DNA of 6,616 nucleotides from Candidatus Planktophila limnetica (GTDB taxonomy: Bacteria > Actinomycetota > Actinomycetes > Nanopelagicales > Nanopelagicaceae). Below the pieces are notes generated by a model that worked only from the letters and a program-made list of their open reading frames with translations, was not told the DNA's origin and did no database searches. Below, in pieces: positions 1 through 6,384 of the stretch; position 1 is the first letter of the stretch, and each line of letters opens with the position of its first letter. The translations under genes were made by a program, and so were the position numbers. The DNA lies in assembly GCA_029979485.1 (NCBI GenBank), contig JAPOHK010000050.1, forward strand, positions 1 to 6,616, in the 5' to 3' direction.

Positions 1-1440
1 GATGACGGCGCTGAAACATATTTAGATATTGGGCATTACGAAAGATTCCTTGACCGCAATCTTCATGGATCTGCAAATGTCACTACAGGTCAAGTGTATT
101 CGCGAGTTATTAGCCGTGAACGTCGTGGAGAATATCTAGGTGAAACAGTTCAGGTAATTCCTCACATTACAAATGAAATTAAAGAGCGCATTCGAGCGAT
201 GGCCGCTCCTGATATAGATGTTGTCATAACAGAAATTGGCGGAACAGTTGGAGATATTGAATCACAACCATTCCTTGAAGCAGCTCGTCAAATTCGACAA
301 GAAGTTGGGCGCGATAATGTTTTCTATTTGCATATTTCCTTAGTTCCATACATCGGTCCATCAGGTGAACTAAAAACTAAACCAACTCAACATAGCGTGG
401 CCGCTCTGCGAAGTATTGGTATTGCACCAGATGCCGTAGTGCTTCGTTCTGATCGACCAATTCCGGATGGAATCAAGCGCAAGATTTCACTTATGTGCGA
501 TGTGGATTTAGAAGCAGTTGTTGCAGCAGTTGACGCACCTTCTATCTATGACATTCCAAAAGTTTTATACGCTGAAGGTTTGGATTCCTATGTTGTACGA
601 AGATTAGGATTGAAGTCCCACGATGTTAAATGGGGAGAATGGGATAATCTCCTTAAAATTGTTCACAATCCAAAGCATCACGTTACCGTCGCTCTCGTCG
701 GTAAGTACATAGATCTACCAGATGCATATCTATCAGTTTCAGAGGCGCTACGTGCCGGTGGTTTTGCCAACAACGCCAAGGTTGAATTGAAATGGATAGC
801 AAGTGATGATTGCGCAACACCTGAAGGAGCCAAAGCGGCCTTAAGTGATGTTGACGCTGTTTGTGTTCCGGGAGGTTTTGGCGTTCGCGGAATTGAAGGA
901 AAGTTGGGTGCGTTGAAGTTTGCGCGAGAGAATAGAATTCCCACTTTGGGATTATGTCTTGGTCTTCAATGCATGGTTATTGAAGCTGCAAGGAATCTAG
1001 CTGGTATTTCCGATGCGAACTCTGCTGAATTTTCACCAGAATCTGGTTCACATGTCATCGCAACAATGGAAGATCAAAAATCTATTGTTGCAGGAAGTGG
1101 TGATATGGGCGCAACGATGCGATTAGGTTTGTATAAGGCTGATTTAAAGGCAGGTTCTATAGTTGCGCAAACTTATGGAAGCAATGAAGTTTCAGAAAGA
1201 CATCGCCATAGATATGAAGTTAACAACCAATACAGGGACCAGATATCTGCTGCGGGAATAGTTTTCTCAGGTATCTATACAAAGGACAACCTTGTTGAAT
1301 TCGTCGAATTGCCGGCTGAGGTGCATCCTTACTATGTTGGAACACAGGCTCATCCTGAATTGAAATCACGACCTACTCGTCCGCACCCTTTGTTTGTTGG
1401 ATTAATTGCTTCGGCGATTGTTTTAAAGGGCAAAAAATGA
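1..1440 (+). CDS. pyrG: CTP synthase (glutamine-hydrolysing), 5' end missing
   Basis: Makes CTP from UTP, ATP and glutamine, the last step of de novo pyrimidine nucleotide synthesis, in the cytoplasm. The frame is open from base 1, so the gene begins upstream; by comparison with E. coli PyrG about 63 residues are missing. The 479 residues seen cover most of the amidoligase domain (about 1-200: DDGAET at the edge, then [42 protein letters not shown]) and the class I glutamine amidotransferase domain (about 210-475: [19 protein letters not shown]). The nucleophile Cys is residue 319 (codon 955-957) in GLCLGLQ, and the His-Glu of the triad is at 451 and 453 in AHPELKSRP. One oddity: residue 7 is Tyr where the family has Asp (ETD-LD). 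The GTG at 94 is internal, not a start. The end overlaps ald by four bases (ATGA). Confidence 0.98.
   Translation, partial: DDGAETYLDIGHYERFLDRNLHGSANVTTGQVYSRVISRERRGEYLGETVQVIPHITNEIKERIRAMAAPDIDVVITEIGGTVGDIESQPFLEAARQIRQEVGRDNVFYLHISLVPYIGPSGELKTKPTQHSVAALRSIGIAPDAVVLRSDRPIPDGIKRKISLMCDVDLEAVVAAVDAPSIYDIPKVLYAEGLDSYVVRRLGLKSHDVKWGEWDNLLKIVHNPKHHVTVALVGKYIDLPDAYLSVSEALRAGGFANNAKVELKWIASDDCATPEGAKAALSDVDAVCVPGGFGVRGIEGKLGALKFARENRIPTLGLCLGLQCMVIEAARNLAGISDANSAEFSPESGSHVIATMEDQKSIVAGSGDMGATMRLGLYKADLKAGSIVAQTYGSNEVSERHRHRYEVNNQYRDQISAAGIVFSGIYTKDNLVEFVELPAEVHPYYVGTQAHPELKSRPTRPHPLFVGLIASAIVLKGKK
1425..1436 (+). promoter_or_regulatory. Ribosome binding site of ald inside pyrG
   Basis: AAAGGG at 1425-1430 lies six bases before the ATG at 1437 and within the last codons of pyrG. 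It supports the ATGA-overlap start and coupled translation of ald with pyrG. Confidence 0.6.
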
Positions 1441-2537
1441 TTGTTGGTGTTCCTCGCGAGATTAAAGTTGCCGAGTATCGAGTCGCCTTGACTCCTGAAG
1501 GCGTTACTGAGTTCGTCAACAATGGACATACAGTTTTGATCGAGAAGAACGCCGGATTAGGGTCGAGTATCACTGATGAGAACTTTGTTCAGGCTGGCGC
1601 AAAAATAATTGATTCGGTTGATAAATTGTGGCAAGAAGCTGATTTAATCTTGAAAGTGAAAGAGCCAATTGAGGCTGAGTATTCCCGGTTGCGCGAGAAT
1701 CAAGTTCTTTTTACTTATCTTCACCTAGCCGCCTCCAAACCATGTACTGATGCATTGATTAAAGCGAAAACAACATCTATCGCCTATGAAACTGTTGAAG
1801 TTGATGGTGCACTTCCGCTTTTAGTTCCAATGAGTGAAGTCGCAGGACGAATGGCCACTCAAGTTGGAGCAGATGCTCTGCTCAAACCTAAAGGCGGACG
1901 CGGAGTCCTTCTAGCTGGCGTTCCTGGAGTTTCTCCGGGCAAAGTTGTTGTTATTGGGGGAGGAATAGCAGGTTTAAATGCTGCTGTTATTGCGCTGGGA
2001 ATGGGTGCAGATGTAACAGTTCTTGATCGTTCTGCAAAGCGGTTGGCGCAAATTGATCAGATTTATAGTGGACGAATCAAAACTTTGATGTCGAGTACTT
2101 CGAGTATTCAGAGATCAATCTACGAAGCCGATCTTGTTATTGGCGCGGTCTTGATTCCCGGAACTCGCGCTCCTAAATTGGTGTCAAATAAAGATGTCGC
2201 AAAGATGAAGCCCGGTTCCGTTTTGGTTGATATAGCAATTGATCAAGGTGGCTGTTTCGAAGATTCAAAGGCAACCACGCATGAAAATCCAACTTATGAA
2301 GTTCATAACTCTGTCTTTTACTGCGTTGCAAATATGCCGGGTGCAGTTCCTGTTACTTCAACCTATGCGTTAACAAATGTGACGCTTCCTTTCGCTTTAC
2401 AAATCGCAAACCAAGGCTGGAAGAACGCATTGGAGCAGAATCCTAATTTGGCTAAAGGATTAAATACTCATGCCGGTAAAGTGACATATAAAGCCGTAGC
2501 TGAGGCCCACGGTTATGAATATTCGCCAATATTCTGA
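1437..2537 (+). CDS. ald: Alanine dehydrogenase (NAD+)
   Basis: Reversibly deaminates L-alanine to pyruvate and ammonia with NAD+; it can serve alanine use as carbon and nitrogen source or NADH re-oxidation. The protein has 366 residues, close to the usual 370. It aligns along its length with the M. tuberculosis Ald as I recall it. Known active-site residues are present: Arg15, Lys75, His96 and Asp269 (Asp270 in the mycobacterial enzyme). The Rossmann motif GGGIAG at 174-179 and Asp197 at the end of the second strand (VTVLD) point to NAD rather than NADP. Family blocks seen: [61 protein letters not shown]. The start is the ATG in the ATGA overlap with pyrG, with AAAGGG in front. The closest alternative family, the NAD(P) transhydrogenase alpha subunit, is excluded by the continuous match and length. 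Confidence 0.97.
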   Translation: MIVGVPREIKVAEYRVALTPEGVTEFVNNGHTVLIEKNAGLGSSITDENFVQAGAKIIDSVDKLWQEADLILKVKEPIEAEYSRLRENQVLFTYLHLAASKPCTDALIKAKTTSIAYETVEVDGALPLLVPMSEVAGRMATQVGADALLKPKGGRGVLLAGVPGVSPGKVVVIGGGIAGLNAAVIALGMGADVTVLDRSAKRLAQIDQIYSGRIKTLMSSTSSIQRSIYEADLVIGAVLIPGTRAPKLVSNKDVAKMKPGSVLVDIAIDQGGCFEDSKATTHENPTYEVHNSVFYCVANMPGAVPVTSTYALTNVTLPFALQIANQGWKNALEQNPNLAKGLNTHAGKVTYKAVAEAHGYEYSPIF

Positions 2538-3438
2538 TCAGTTCCTTAATTTCTCCCGTATTGAACGTGGTTTATCAAATAACTCCATTTCTGCATACAC
2601 TCGTGATCTTCAAAGATTCGCTGATTACCTCGCTGAAAATAAGGTTAATATTTCTGATTTTCAGCAGAAGAATTTGGATGAATTCATCAGTGGATTGAGC
2701 AAATCGAATCTGGCTGTAAGTTCAATAAACAGAGTTCTCTCAACCCTTCGGTCTTTTTTTGCATACCTTGAACGCGAACATAATTTTTTTAACCTGATGA
2801 AAGATGTTGAATCAAAGAAGATTCCCGTGCGCTTGCCCAAAGCACTTACTGTTTCTCAGATAGCTCAGCTCATTGATGGATCCTTTAGCGAAGATAATAT
2901 TGTTTCGATTCGAAACAGAGCATTGCTTGAGCTTTTATACAGTACTGGTGGTCGAGTCTCTGAAATAGTTGGAATCAACCTAGGTGATATAGGCACAGTA
3001 AAATCAGAATCTAATGATGTTCGTGTGATAAAACTCCGTGGTAAAGGCAGTAAAGAACGAATAGTTCCAATGGGAAGCTTTTCAGTAAAGGCTTTAGATG
3101 ATTATCTGGTGCGAGTTAGACCAAATTTATTGTCAAAGAATTCTAAGAGCAGGAATGAAGCGTTGTTTCTAAATCAGCGAGGAACAAGAATTTCCAGGCA
3201 AAGCGCTTGGCAGATTGTGGTTGATAGCGCAAAAAAGTGCGGATTATCCGAAGGTATTTCTCCTCATGTTTTTAGGCATTCGTTCGCAACACATTTACTA
3301 GATGGCGGGGCAGACATACGAGTTGTGCAGGAATTATTAGGACATGCATCAGTGACTACCACGCAGATTTATACTTTGATTACGATAGATAAGATACGAG
3401 AGTCTTATTCGTTAGCTCATCCAAGGGCTCGTTCTTAA
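2515..3438 (+). CDS. xerD: Site-specific tyrosine recombinase XerD
   Basis: Tyrosine recombinase that, with XerC, resolves chromosome dimers at dif near the terminus; in actinobacteria this gene neighbours scpAB. The 307-residue product has an N-terminal SAM-like core-binding domain (about 1-90, with SNNSISAYTRDLQRF and RVLSTLRSFFAYL) and a C-terminal catalytic domain. All six catalytic residues are visible: Arg147 (STGGRVSE), Lys177 (LRGKGSKERIVP), His251 and Arg254 (HVFRH), His277 (LLGHAS) and the nucleophile Tyr286 (TTTQIYT). The length and the host-gene context (between ald and the parA/scp block, no phage genes) favour the housekeeping XerD over an integrase; XerC cannot be fully excluded on sequence alone. 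The ATG at 2515 lies 23 bases inside ald and has GAGG at 2502-2505, so translation is probably coupled. Its stop is one base from the end of the opposing gene. Confidence 0.93.
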   Translation: MNIRQYSDQFLNFSRIERGLSNNSISAYTRDLQRFADYLAENKVNISDFQQKNLDEFISGLSKSNLAVSSINRVLSTLRSFFAYLEREHNFFNLMKDVESKKIPVRLPKALTVSQIAQLIDGSFSEDNIVSIRNRALLELLYSTGGRVSEIVGINLGDIGTVKSESNDVRVIKLRGKGSKERIVPMGSFSVKALDDYLVRVRPNLLSKNSKSRNEALFLNQRGTRISRQSAWQIVVDSAKKCGLSEGISPHVFRHSFATHLLDGGADIRVVQELLGHASVTTTQIYTLITIDKIRESYSLAHPRARS

Positions 3439-3439
3439 A

Positions 3440-3853
3440 TTATTGTCCGCGTAAACGACGAGCAAGAATACTTTGATCGCCCTTTGCTTCAAGATCAGCA
3501 ATGATCACAGCTATTGATTCGCGAACAATACGACCACGATCTACCGCCAAACCTAAATCGCCACGTAGTTGTAAACGCGCTTGATCTAGATCATAAAGTT
3601 CATCGGGGGAAAGGTACACAGTTATTTTCTCATCATGCTTTTCACGACCAGAAGGAGATTTATCAACGCTAGTTACGCGGCGTCGCTGTATTGCACGTAC
3701 TCCTTTTTTAGAAGGCGATGTTGTTGGTGCAGCAATAGCCGGAGCGACAAGTGGTTTAGCTGGTTCAACATCGGCTTGCTTTACAGAAGTAAGTGCAGGA
3801 GAAGTAGAACGAAATAGTTCGTCTGCACCAGGAAGACTTGCTCTGCGTGTCAT
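3440..3853 (-). CDS. Conserved actinobacterial ribbon-helix-helix-like protein paired with ParA
   Basis: A 137-residue protein with no assigned function that I know of. Three parts can be seen. Residues 1-16 form a short conserved N-terminal motif (MTRRASLPGADELFRS). Residues about 17-72 are a linker rich in Ala, Pro, Ser and Lys with a basic patch (RAIQRRR, 53-59). Residues about 73-125 resemble a ribbon-helix-helix fold: strand KITVYL (76-81), helix SPDELYDLDQARLQLR (82-97) and helix DRGRIVRESIAVIIADLE (105-122). I recall very similar proteins next to the ParA-like gene in Streptomyces and relatives. The ATG overlaps the parA stop (ATGA) and is preceded by a perfect AGGAGG six bases away, so it is the second gene of a parA operon. 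By analogy with ParG-type centromere binders it may bind DNA and stimulate ParA; that role is inference. The annotation is sure as a gene, unsure as a function. Confidence 0.9.
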   Translation of the reverse strand: MTRRASLPGADELFRSTSPALTSVKQADVEPAKPLVAPAIAAPTTSPSKKGVRAIQRRRVTSVDKSPSGREKHDEKITVYLSPDELYDLDQARLQLRGDLGLAVDRGRIVRESIAVIIADLEAKGDQSILARRLRGQ

Positions 3854-3859
3854 CGTGCG

Positions 3860-3865
3860 CCTCCT
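3860..3865 (-). promoter_or_regulatory. Perfect Shine-Dalgarno of the RHH-like gene
   Basis: On the - strand AGGAGG lies six bases before the ATG at 3853, inside the last codons of parA (Ala-Arg-Gly-Gly-Ala-Arg). It fixes the start, and it would allow independent initiation even if ribosomes leave parA early at the premature stop. Confidence 0.8.
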
Positions 3866-4335
3866 CGGGCAATTAGTTCACGTGCTAAACGTCGATATGA
3901 AGCCGCTCCGCCTGAAGACGAGGCGTAGGAAGTAATAGGTTCGCCAACAACGGTTGTTTCTGGAAAACGAATGGTTTTAGCGATAATAGTTTCGAATACA
4001 TCGTCAGGATATTTTTCTAGAATCGCACCGAGTACTTCGCGGTTATGAAGCGTTTTACGATCATACATAGTTGCAAGAATACCGATTAGTTTTAAATCTG
4101 GATTAAGGAAATTCTTAACTTTATCTAAGTTGCCCTTCAATTCGATAAATCCATGAAGAGCAAAGTATTCGCATTGCAATGGAACGATAACTTCATCAGA
4201 TGCAACTAAAGCGTTAATAGTTAACTGACCCATGGTTGGTTGGCAATCAATAAGGATTACGTCGTAATACTCTTTCAAAGGAGTTAAAGCGCGCTTGAGA
4301 TATTGCTGACCACCAATTTCGGCACCTAGTGTGGT

Positions 4336-4338
4336 TTA
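4336..4338 (-). other. Premature TAA inside parA
   Basis: Reads TAA on the - strand between Ala132 and the continuing sequence Thr-Thr-Leu-Gly-Ala-Glu-Ile. The downstream part (to 3850) is in the same frame. The next possible start, TTG at 4278, has no convincing ribosome site and would begin within the ATPase core, so it is not a separate gene. Confidence 0.9.
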
Positions 4339-4742
4339 AGCTGTACCTAAGTCACGGTTGGCTGGTAAAAAATCCAAACCAGCAACACTTGATTTCAAAA
4401 CAATCTGATCAATATCAGCCGTTGGCGTCATGAGGGCGTAATAAACAGTTTGTTCTAATGGAAGTTGATGTGCATTTACTCCAAGACCAAGGGAGAGGCC
4501 ACCTTGCGGGTCGAAGTCAACAAGAAGAACGCGGCGTCCGAGTTCAGCAAGACTTGCACCTAGATTAATTGTAGAAGTTGTTTTACCCACGCCACCTTTT
4601 TGGTTAAAGATCGCTATCACTTTTGCTCCACCATGTTCGGTGATTGGCGCTGGAGTAGGAAAACTTAATGGAGCTTTGTTGAGGAGCGAAGAGGTTGTGG
4701 CAACATCTTCTTCAAATGTCGATTTAGCGTTCAAGCGAGAAA

Positions 4743-4748
4743 CCTCTT
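4743..4748 (-). promoter_or_regulatory. Ribosome binding site deciding the TTG start of parA
   Basis: On the - strand a purine run ending in AAGAGG lies eight bases before the TTG at 4734. It is the only reasonable start signal ahead of the Walker A motif. Confidence 0.55.
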
Positions 4749-4763
4749 TCTTCCTTTTTGGCG

Positions 4764-4792
4764 ACTCTACGCATAAGCCACCATCTAGGCAA
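4764..4792 (-). promoter_or_regulatory. Possible promoter of the parA operon
   Basis: On the - strand TTGCCT (4792-4787) is followed after 17 bases by TAGAGT (4769-4764). Each box matches four of six positions of the TTGACA/TATAAT consensus. The position, about 30 bases before the parA start, is right. It is a weak match found by eye in a gap that must hold divergent promoters. Confidence 0.35.
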
Positions 4793-4805
4793 GTGAGGCG
4801 CTTCG

Positions 4806-4811
4806 TATATT
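4806..4811 (+). promoter_or_regulatory. Possible -10 box for scpA
   Basis: TATATT fits TANNNT (five of six to TATAAT) in the parA-scpA gap. No convincing -35 box is seen 16-18 bases upstream. If used, transcription would start near 4818, within a few bases of the GTG at 4823, giving a nearly leaderless message. Confidence 0.25.
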
Positions 4812-4822
4812 TGAAAGGAAAA

Positions 4823-5716
4823 GTGAAGTACGGTTCGCTGGTGGATACCCAAATAAACAGCGGAGATGAGGTTATCTCGCCTGAAAATCCGGGTTTCTCC
4901 GTTCATCTGACCAATTTTGATGGCCCTTTCGATCTGCTTCTACAACTCATTTCTCGCCACAAAATGGACATCACTGAGGTGGCTCTAAGCGTAGTTACAG
5001 ATGAATTTATATCCTTCATTCGCGCCTTGGAACTCTCAGGAGAAGGGTGGCGTTTAGATCAAGCCACAGAATTTCTAGTAGTAGCAGCAACGCTCCTAGA
5101 TCTTAAGGCAGCAAAACTTCTTCCTAGCGGTGAAGTTGAGGACGAGGAAGATCTCGCCCTGTTAGAAGCCCGCGACTTACTCTTTGCACGACTTTTACAG
5201 TACAGAGCCTTCAAGGAAATTGCAGCTACTTTTAATCAACGTATTGAAGCCTTTGACAAAACTTTTGCTCGTGTTGTGTCCCTCGATCCAGCACTCGCAT
5301 CTCTCTTGCCTGAAGTGCTGATCGGAGTGGGTCCTGCGCGTTTTGCAGCGATTGCCGAGCGAGTTCTCACGCCTAAGAGAGCACCAGTGGTTGCGGTAGA
5401 GCATCTGCATTCAGCTTTAGTTAGCGTTACTGAGGAGTCTAAACTTGTAGTTGAGGCTTTGCGCAAAGGTAGAACGCTTAGTTTTAGGTCCCTGATTGCA
5501 GATGCTTCATCTACCCTCGTAGTTGTTGCCCGATTCTTAGCTTTATTAGATCTTTATCGACAAGGCGCTTTGCGTTTCAATCAGGTAGTAGCGCTAGGTG
5601 ATTTGCAGATTAGCTGGACTGGCGCCGAAACCGGAGAGATAGAGACCACGGATGAGTTCGATATTCCAGTAGTTTTAGCCGATGATGCAAGCGTTCGAAC
5701 TGACGATGAGGAGTAA
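4823..5716 (+). CDS. scpA: Segregation and condensation protein A (kleisin)
   Basis: Kleisin subunit of the bacterial SMC-ScpAB condensin; it bridges the two SMC heads and binds ScpB, acting in chromosome compaction and origin segregation. From the chosen start the product has 297 residues, a normal size. The N-terminal SMC-binding region is clear: GFSVHLTNFDGPFDLLLQLI at 24-43, then KMDITEVALSVVTDEFI and FLVVAATLLDLKAAKLLP (84-101). An acidic stretch (104-111) follows, then a linker that would bind ScpB, and a C-terminal winged helix (about 203-267, ending LYRQGALRFNQVVALGDLQISW). The tail (268-297) is acidic. The frame is open back to an ATG at 4640, but that part lies antisense to parA and matches nothing. 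GTG 4823 has AAAGGA in front (short spacing); GTG 4841 is an equally possible start (291 residues). Its end carries the ribosome site of scpB. Confidence 0.95.
   Translation: MKYGSLVDTQINSGDEVISPENPGFSVHLTNFDGPFDLLLQLISRHKMDITEVALSVVTDEFISFIRALELSGEGWRLDQATEFLVVAATLLDLKAAKLLPSGEVEDEEDLALLEARDLLFARLLQYRAFKEIAATFNQRIEAFDKTFARVVSLDPALASLLPEVLIGVGPARFAAIAERVLTPKRAPVVAVEHLHSALVSVTEESKLVVEALRKGRTLSFRSLIADASSTLVVVARFLALLDLYRQGALRFNQVVALGDLQISWTGAETGEIETTDEFDIPVVLADDASVRTDDEE
5708..5713 (+). promoter_or_regulatory. Shine-Dalgarno of scpB inside the end of scpA
   Basis: GAGGAG, the last codons of scpA, lies eight bases before the GTG at 5722. It supports the GTG start and translational linkage of the two condensin subunits. 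Confidence 0.75.
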
Positions 5717-5721
5717 CTAGG

Positions 5722-6273
5722 GTGGAATTAAGGGATATTCACAGGCATATCGAGGCGATCTTGATGGTCGTTGACGAACCTGTAAGTGAATTGACCTTGG
5801 CTACTGTTCTAGAGGTTACCCAGGACGAGGTTACAGCCGCACTGGCTGAGCTTGTGGAGAGCTACTCTGAGCGTGGTTTCGCTCTAAAGAGCGTTGCTGG
5901 TGGATGGCGCTTTTATAGCCACCCTGACAGCGCCGCTGTTGTTGAAAAATTCGTTCTAGATGGCCAACAATCCCGTTTGACTCAAGCCGCACTTGAGACT
6001 TTGGCGGTGATTGCTTACCGCCAGCCTGTATCCAGGGCACGAGTTTCAGCGATTAGAGGCGTAAACGTAGAGGCTGTCATGAAAACGTTGGTCACAAGGG
6101 GATTAGTCGAGGAGTATGGCCTTGAACCAGAAACAGGAGCCATTCTTTATAAGACAACGAACTATTTCTTGGAGCGCTTGGGGTTGAACTCTTTGGAAGA
6201 TCTGCCTGCTCTGGCTCCGTACTTGCCTGATCTCGAACACCTTGATGAAGTTCTAGACTCTCTCGTTGACTAA
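5722..6273 (+). CDS. scpB: Segregation and condensation protein B
   Basis: Partner of ScpA in the SMC condensin; a dimer of ScpB binds the middle of ScpA. The 183-residue product has two winged-helix domains: about 3-80 (DIHRHIEAILMVVDEPVS, then GFALKSVAGGWRFYSHP) and about 84-160. The second carries the strongest family signature, LTQAALETLAVIAYRQPVSR at 86-105, then IRGVNVEAVMKTLVTRGLVEE, PETGAILYKTTNYFLERLGL, and the C-terminal LPALAPYLPD. The start is GTG five bases after the scpA stop, with GAGGAG eight bases upstream. The gene is in one transcript with scpA. Nothing is missing or unusual in the protein; its DNA is richer in GC than xerD on sampled lines. Confidence 0.97.
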   Translation: MELRDIHRHIEAILMVVDEPVSELTLATVLEVTQDEVTAALAELVESYSERGFALKSVAGGWRFYSHPDSAAVVEKFVLDGQQSRLTQAALETLAVIAYRQPVSRARVSAIRGVNVEAVMKTLVTRGLVEEYGLEPETGAILYKTTNYFLERLGLNSLEDLPALAPYLPDLEHLDEVLDSLVD

Positions 6274-6295
6274 GTACGCAATTTCACTCTCTAAT
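6266..6295 (+). promoter_or_regulatory. Possible promoter upstream of rluB
   Basis: TTGACT at 6266-6271, overlapping the scpB stop, and TCTAAT at 6290-6295 are separated by 18 bases; each matches five of six consensus positions. The second base of the -10 box is not the usual A, and another box, TATAAG at 6300-6305, is nearby without a good -35. If used, the rluB leader would be about 80 bases. Confidence 0.3.
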
Positions 6296-6309
6296 CGAAT
6301 ATAAGTATC

Positions 6310-6327
6310 AACTTCTACGGTAGAGTT
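6310..6327 (+). repeat. Inverted repeat in the scpB-rluB gap
   Basis: AACTTCTAC (6310-6318), central G, then GTAGA-GTT (6320-6327): a dyad with one bulged base. The TCTAC/GTAGA core is perfect. With a one-base centre it suits a DNA operator better than an RNA hairpin. No regulator can be named. Confidence 0.4.
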
Positions 6328-6336
6328 CTCTCTATA

Positions 6337-6353
6337 GCGCTGTAGTGCAGCGC
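6337..6353 (+). repeat. GC-rich hairpin in the scpB-rluB gap
   Basis: GCGCTG (6337-6342) and CAGCGC (6348-6353) form a perfect six-base stem around TAGTG. No T run follows, so it is not a normal intrinsic terminator. It would lie in the rluB leader if transcription begins upstream. Confidence 0.45.
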
Positions 6354-6384
6354 AACACTGACTGTCGGGAATGGATAGCCACAT

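Larger units (their letters stand above)
3850..4734 (-). pseudogene. parA: ParA/Soj-family ATPase gene interrupted by one in-frame stop
   Basis: Walker-type ATPase of the ParA/MinD superfamily, the version encoded beside scpAB in Actinobacteria (often labelled cobyrinic acid a,c-diamide synthase); likely a DNA- or partner-dependent positioning ATPase. The frame has 294 sense or stop codons. Seen: deviant Walker A NQKGGVGKTT (signature Lys46, P-loop Lys51), switch I region LLVDFDPQGG (Asp75), Walker B VILIDCQP (Asp163), and family blocks LQCEYFALHG, TMYDRKTLHNREV, TIRFPETTVVGEPIT. Codon 133 is TAA (4338-4336), which falls on the conserved Glu of the family's A-E-I-Q-L stretch. Both sides are in the same frame and align with the family without a gap, so a single GAA-to-TAA change explains it. 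The start is TTG at 4734: AAGAGG sits eight bases before it and no ATG or GTG is available upstream in frame. The N-terminal extension of about 37 residues before the ATPase core resembles relatives. As read, only the first 132 residues would be made. Confidence 0.85.

Noticed and set aside
2754..2790. Two runs of seven T in xerD as frameshift or slippage sites
   Set aside because: The frame is intact through both and the protein aligns across them; AT-rich coding sequence explains the runs.
2515..3438. Phage or integron integrase instead of XerD
   Set aside because: No attachment site, tRNA or phage gene is nearby, and the length, motifs and neighbours fit housekeeping XerD.
3874..3890. parS-like site around TTCACGTG in parA
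   Set aside because: Only the CACGTG core and about 11 of 16 positions fit the consensus; it lies in coding sequence for a conserved stretch, and no parB is present.
3850..4278. Separate gene for the C-terminal half of ParA starting at TTG 4278
   Set aside because: It is in the same frame as the upstream half, starts inside the conserved ATPase core, and has no ribosome site; it is the remainder of the interrupted gene.
4640..4822. N-terminal extension of ScpA back to ATG 4640
   Set aside because: The region lies opposite the start of parA, resembles nothing in ScpA, and the ScpA homology begins only near 4890.
5195..5466. Open frames on the - strand inside scpA (and similar ones inside pyrG, scpB and rluB)
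   Set aside because: They are shadows of confident genes, with no recognisable domains or ribosome sites.
6337..6353. Intrinsic terminator after scpB
   Set aside because: The stem is good but no T run follows it, and it lies closer to rluB than to the scpB stop.
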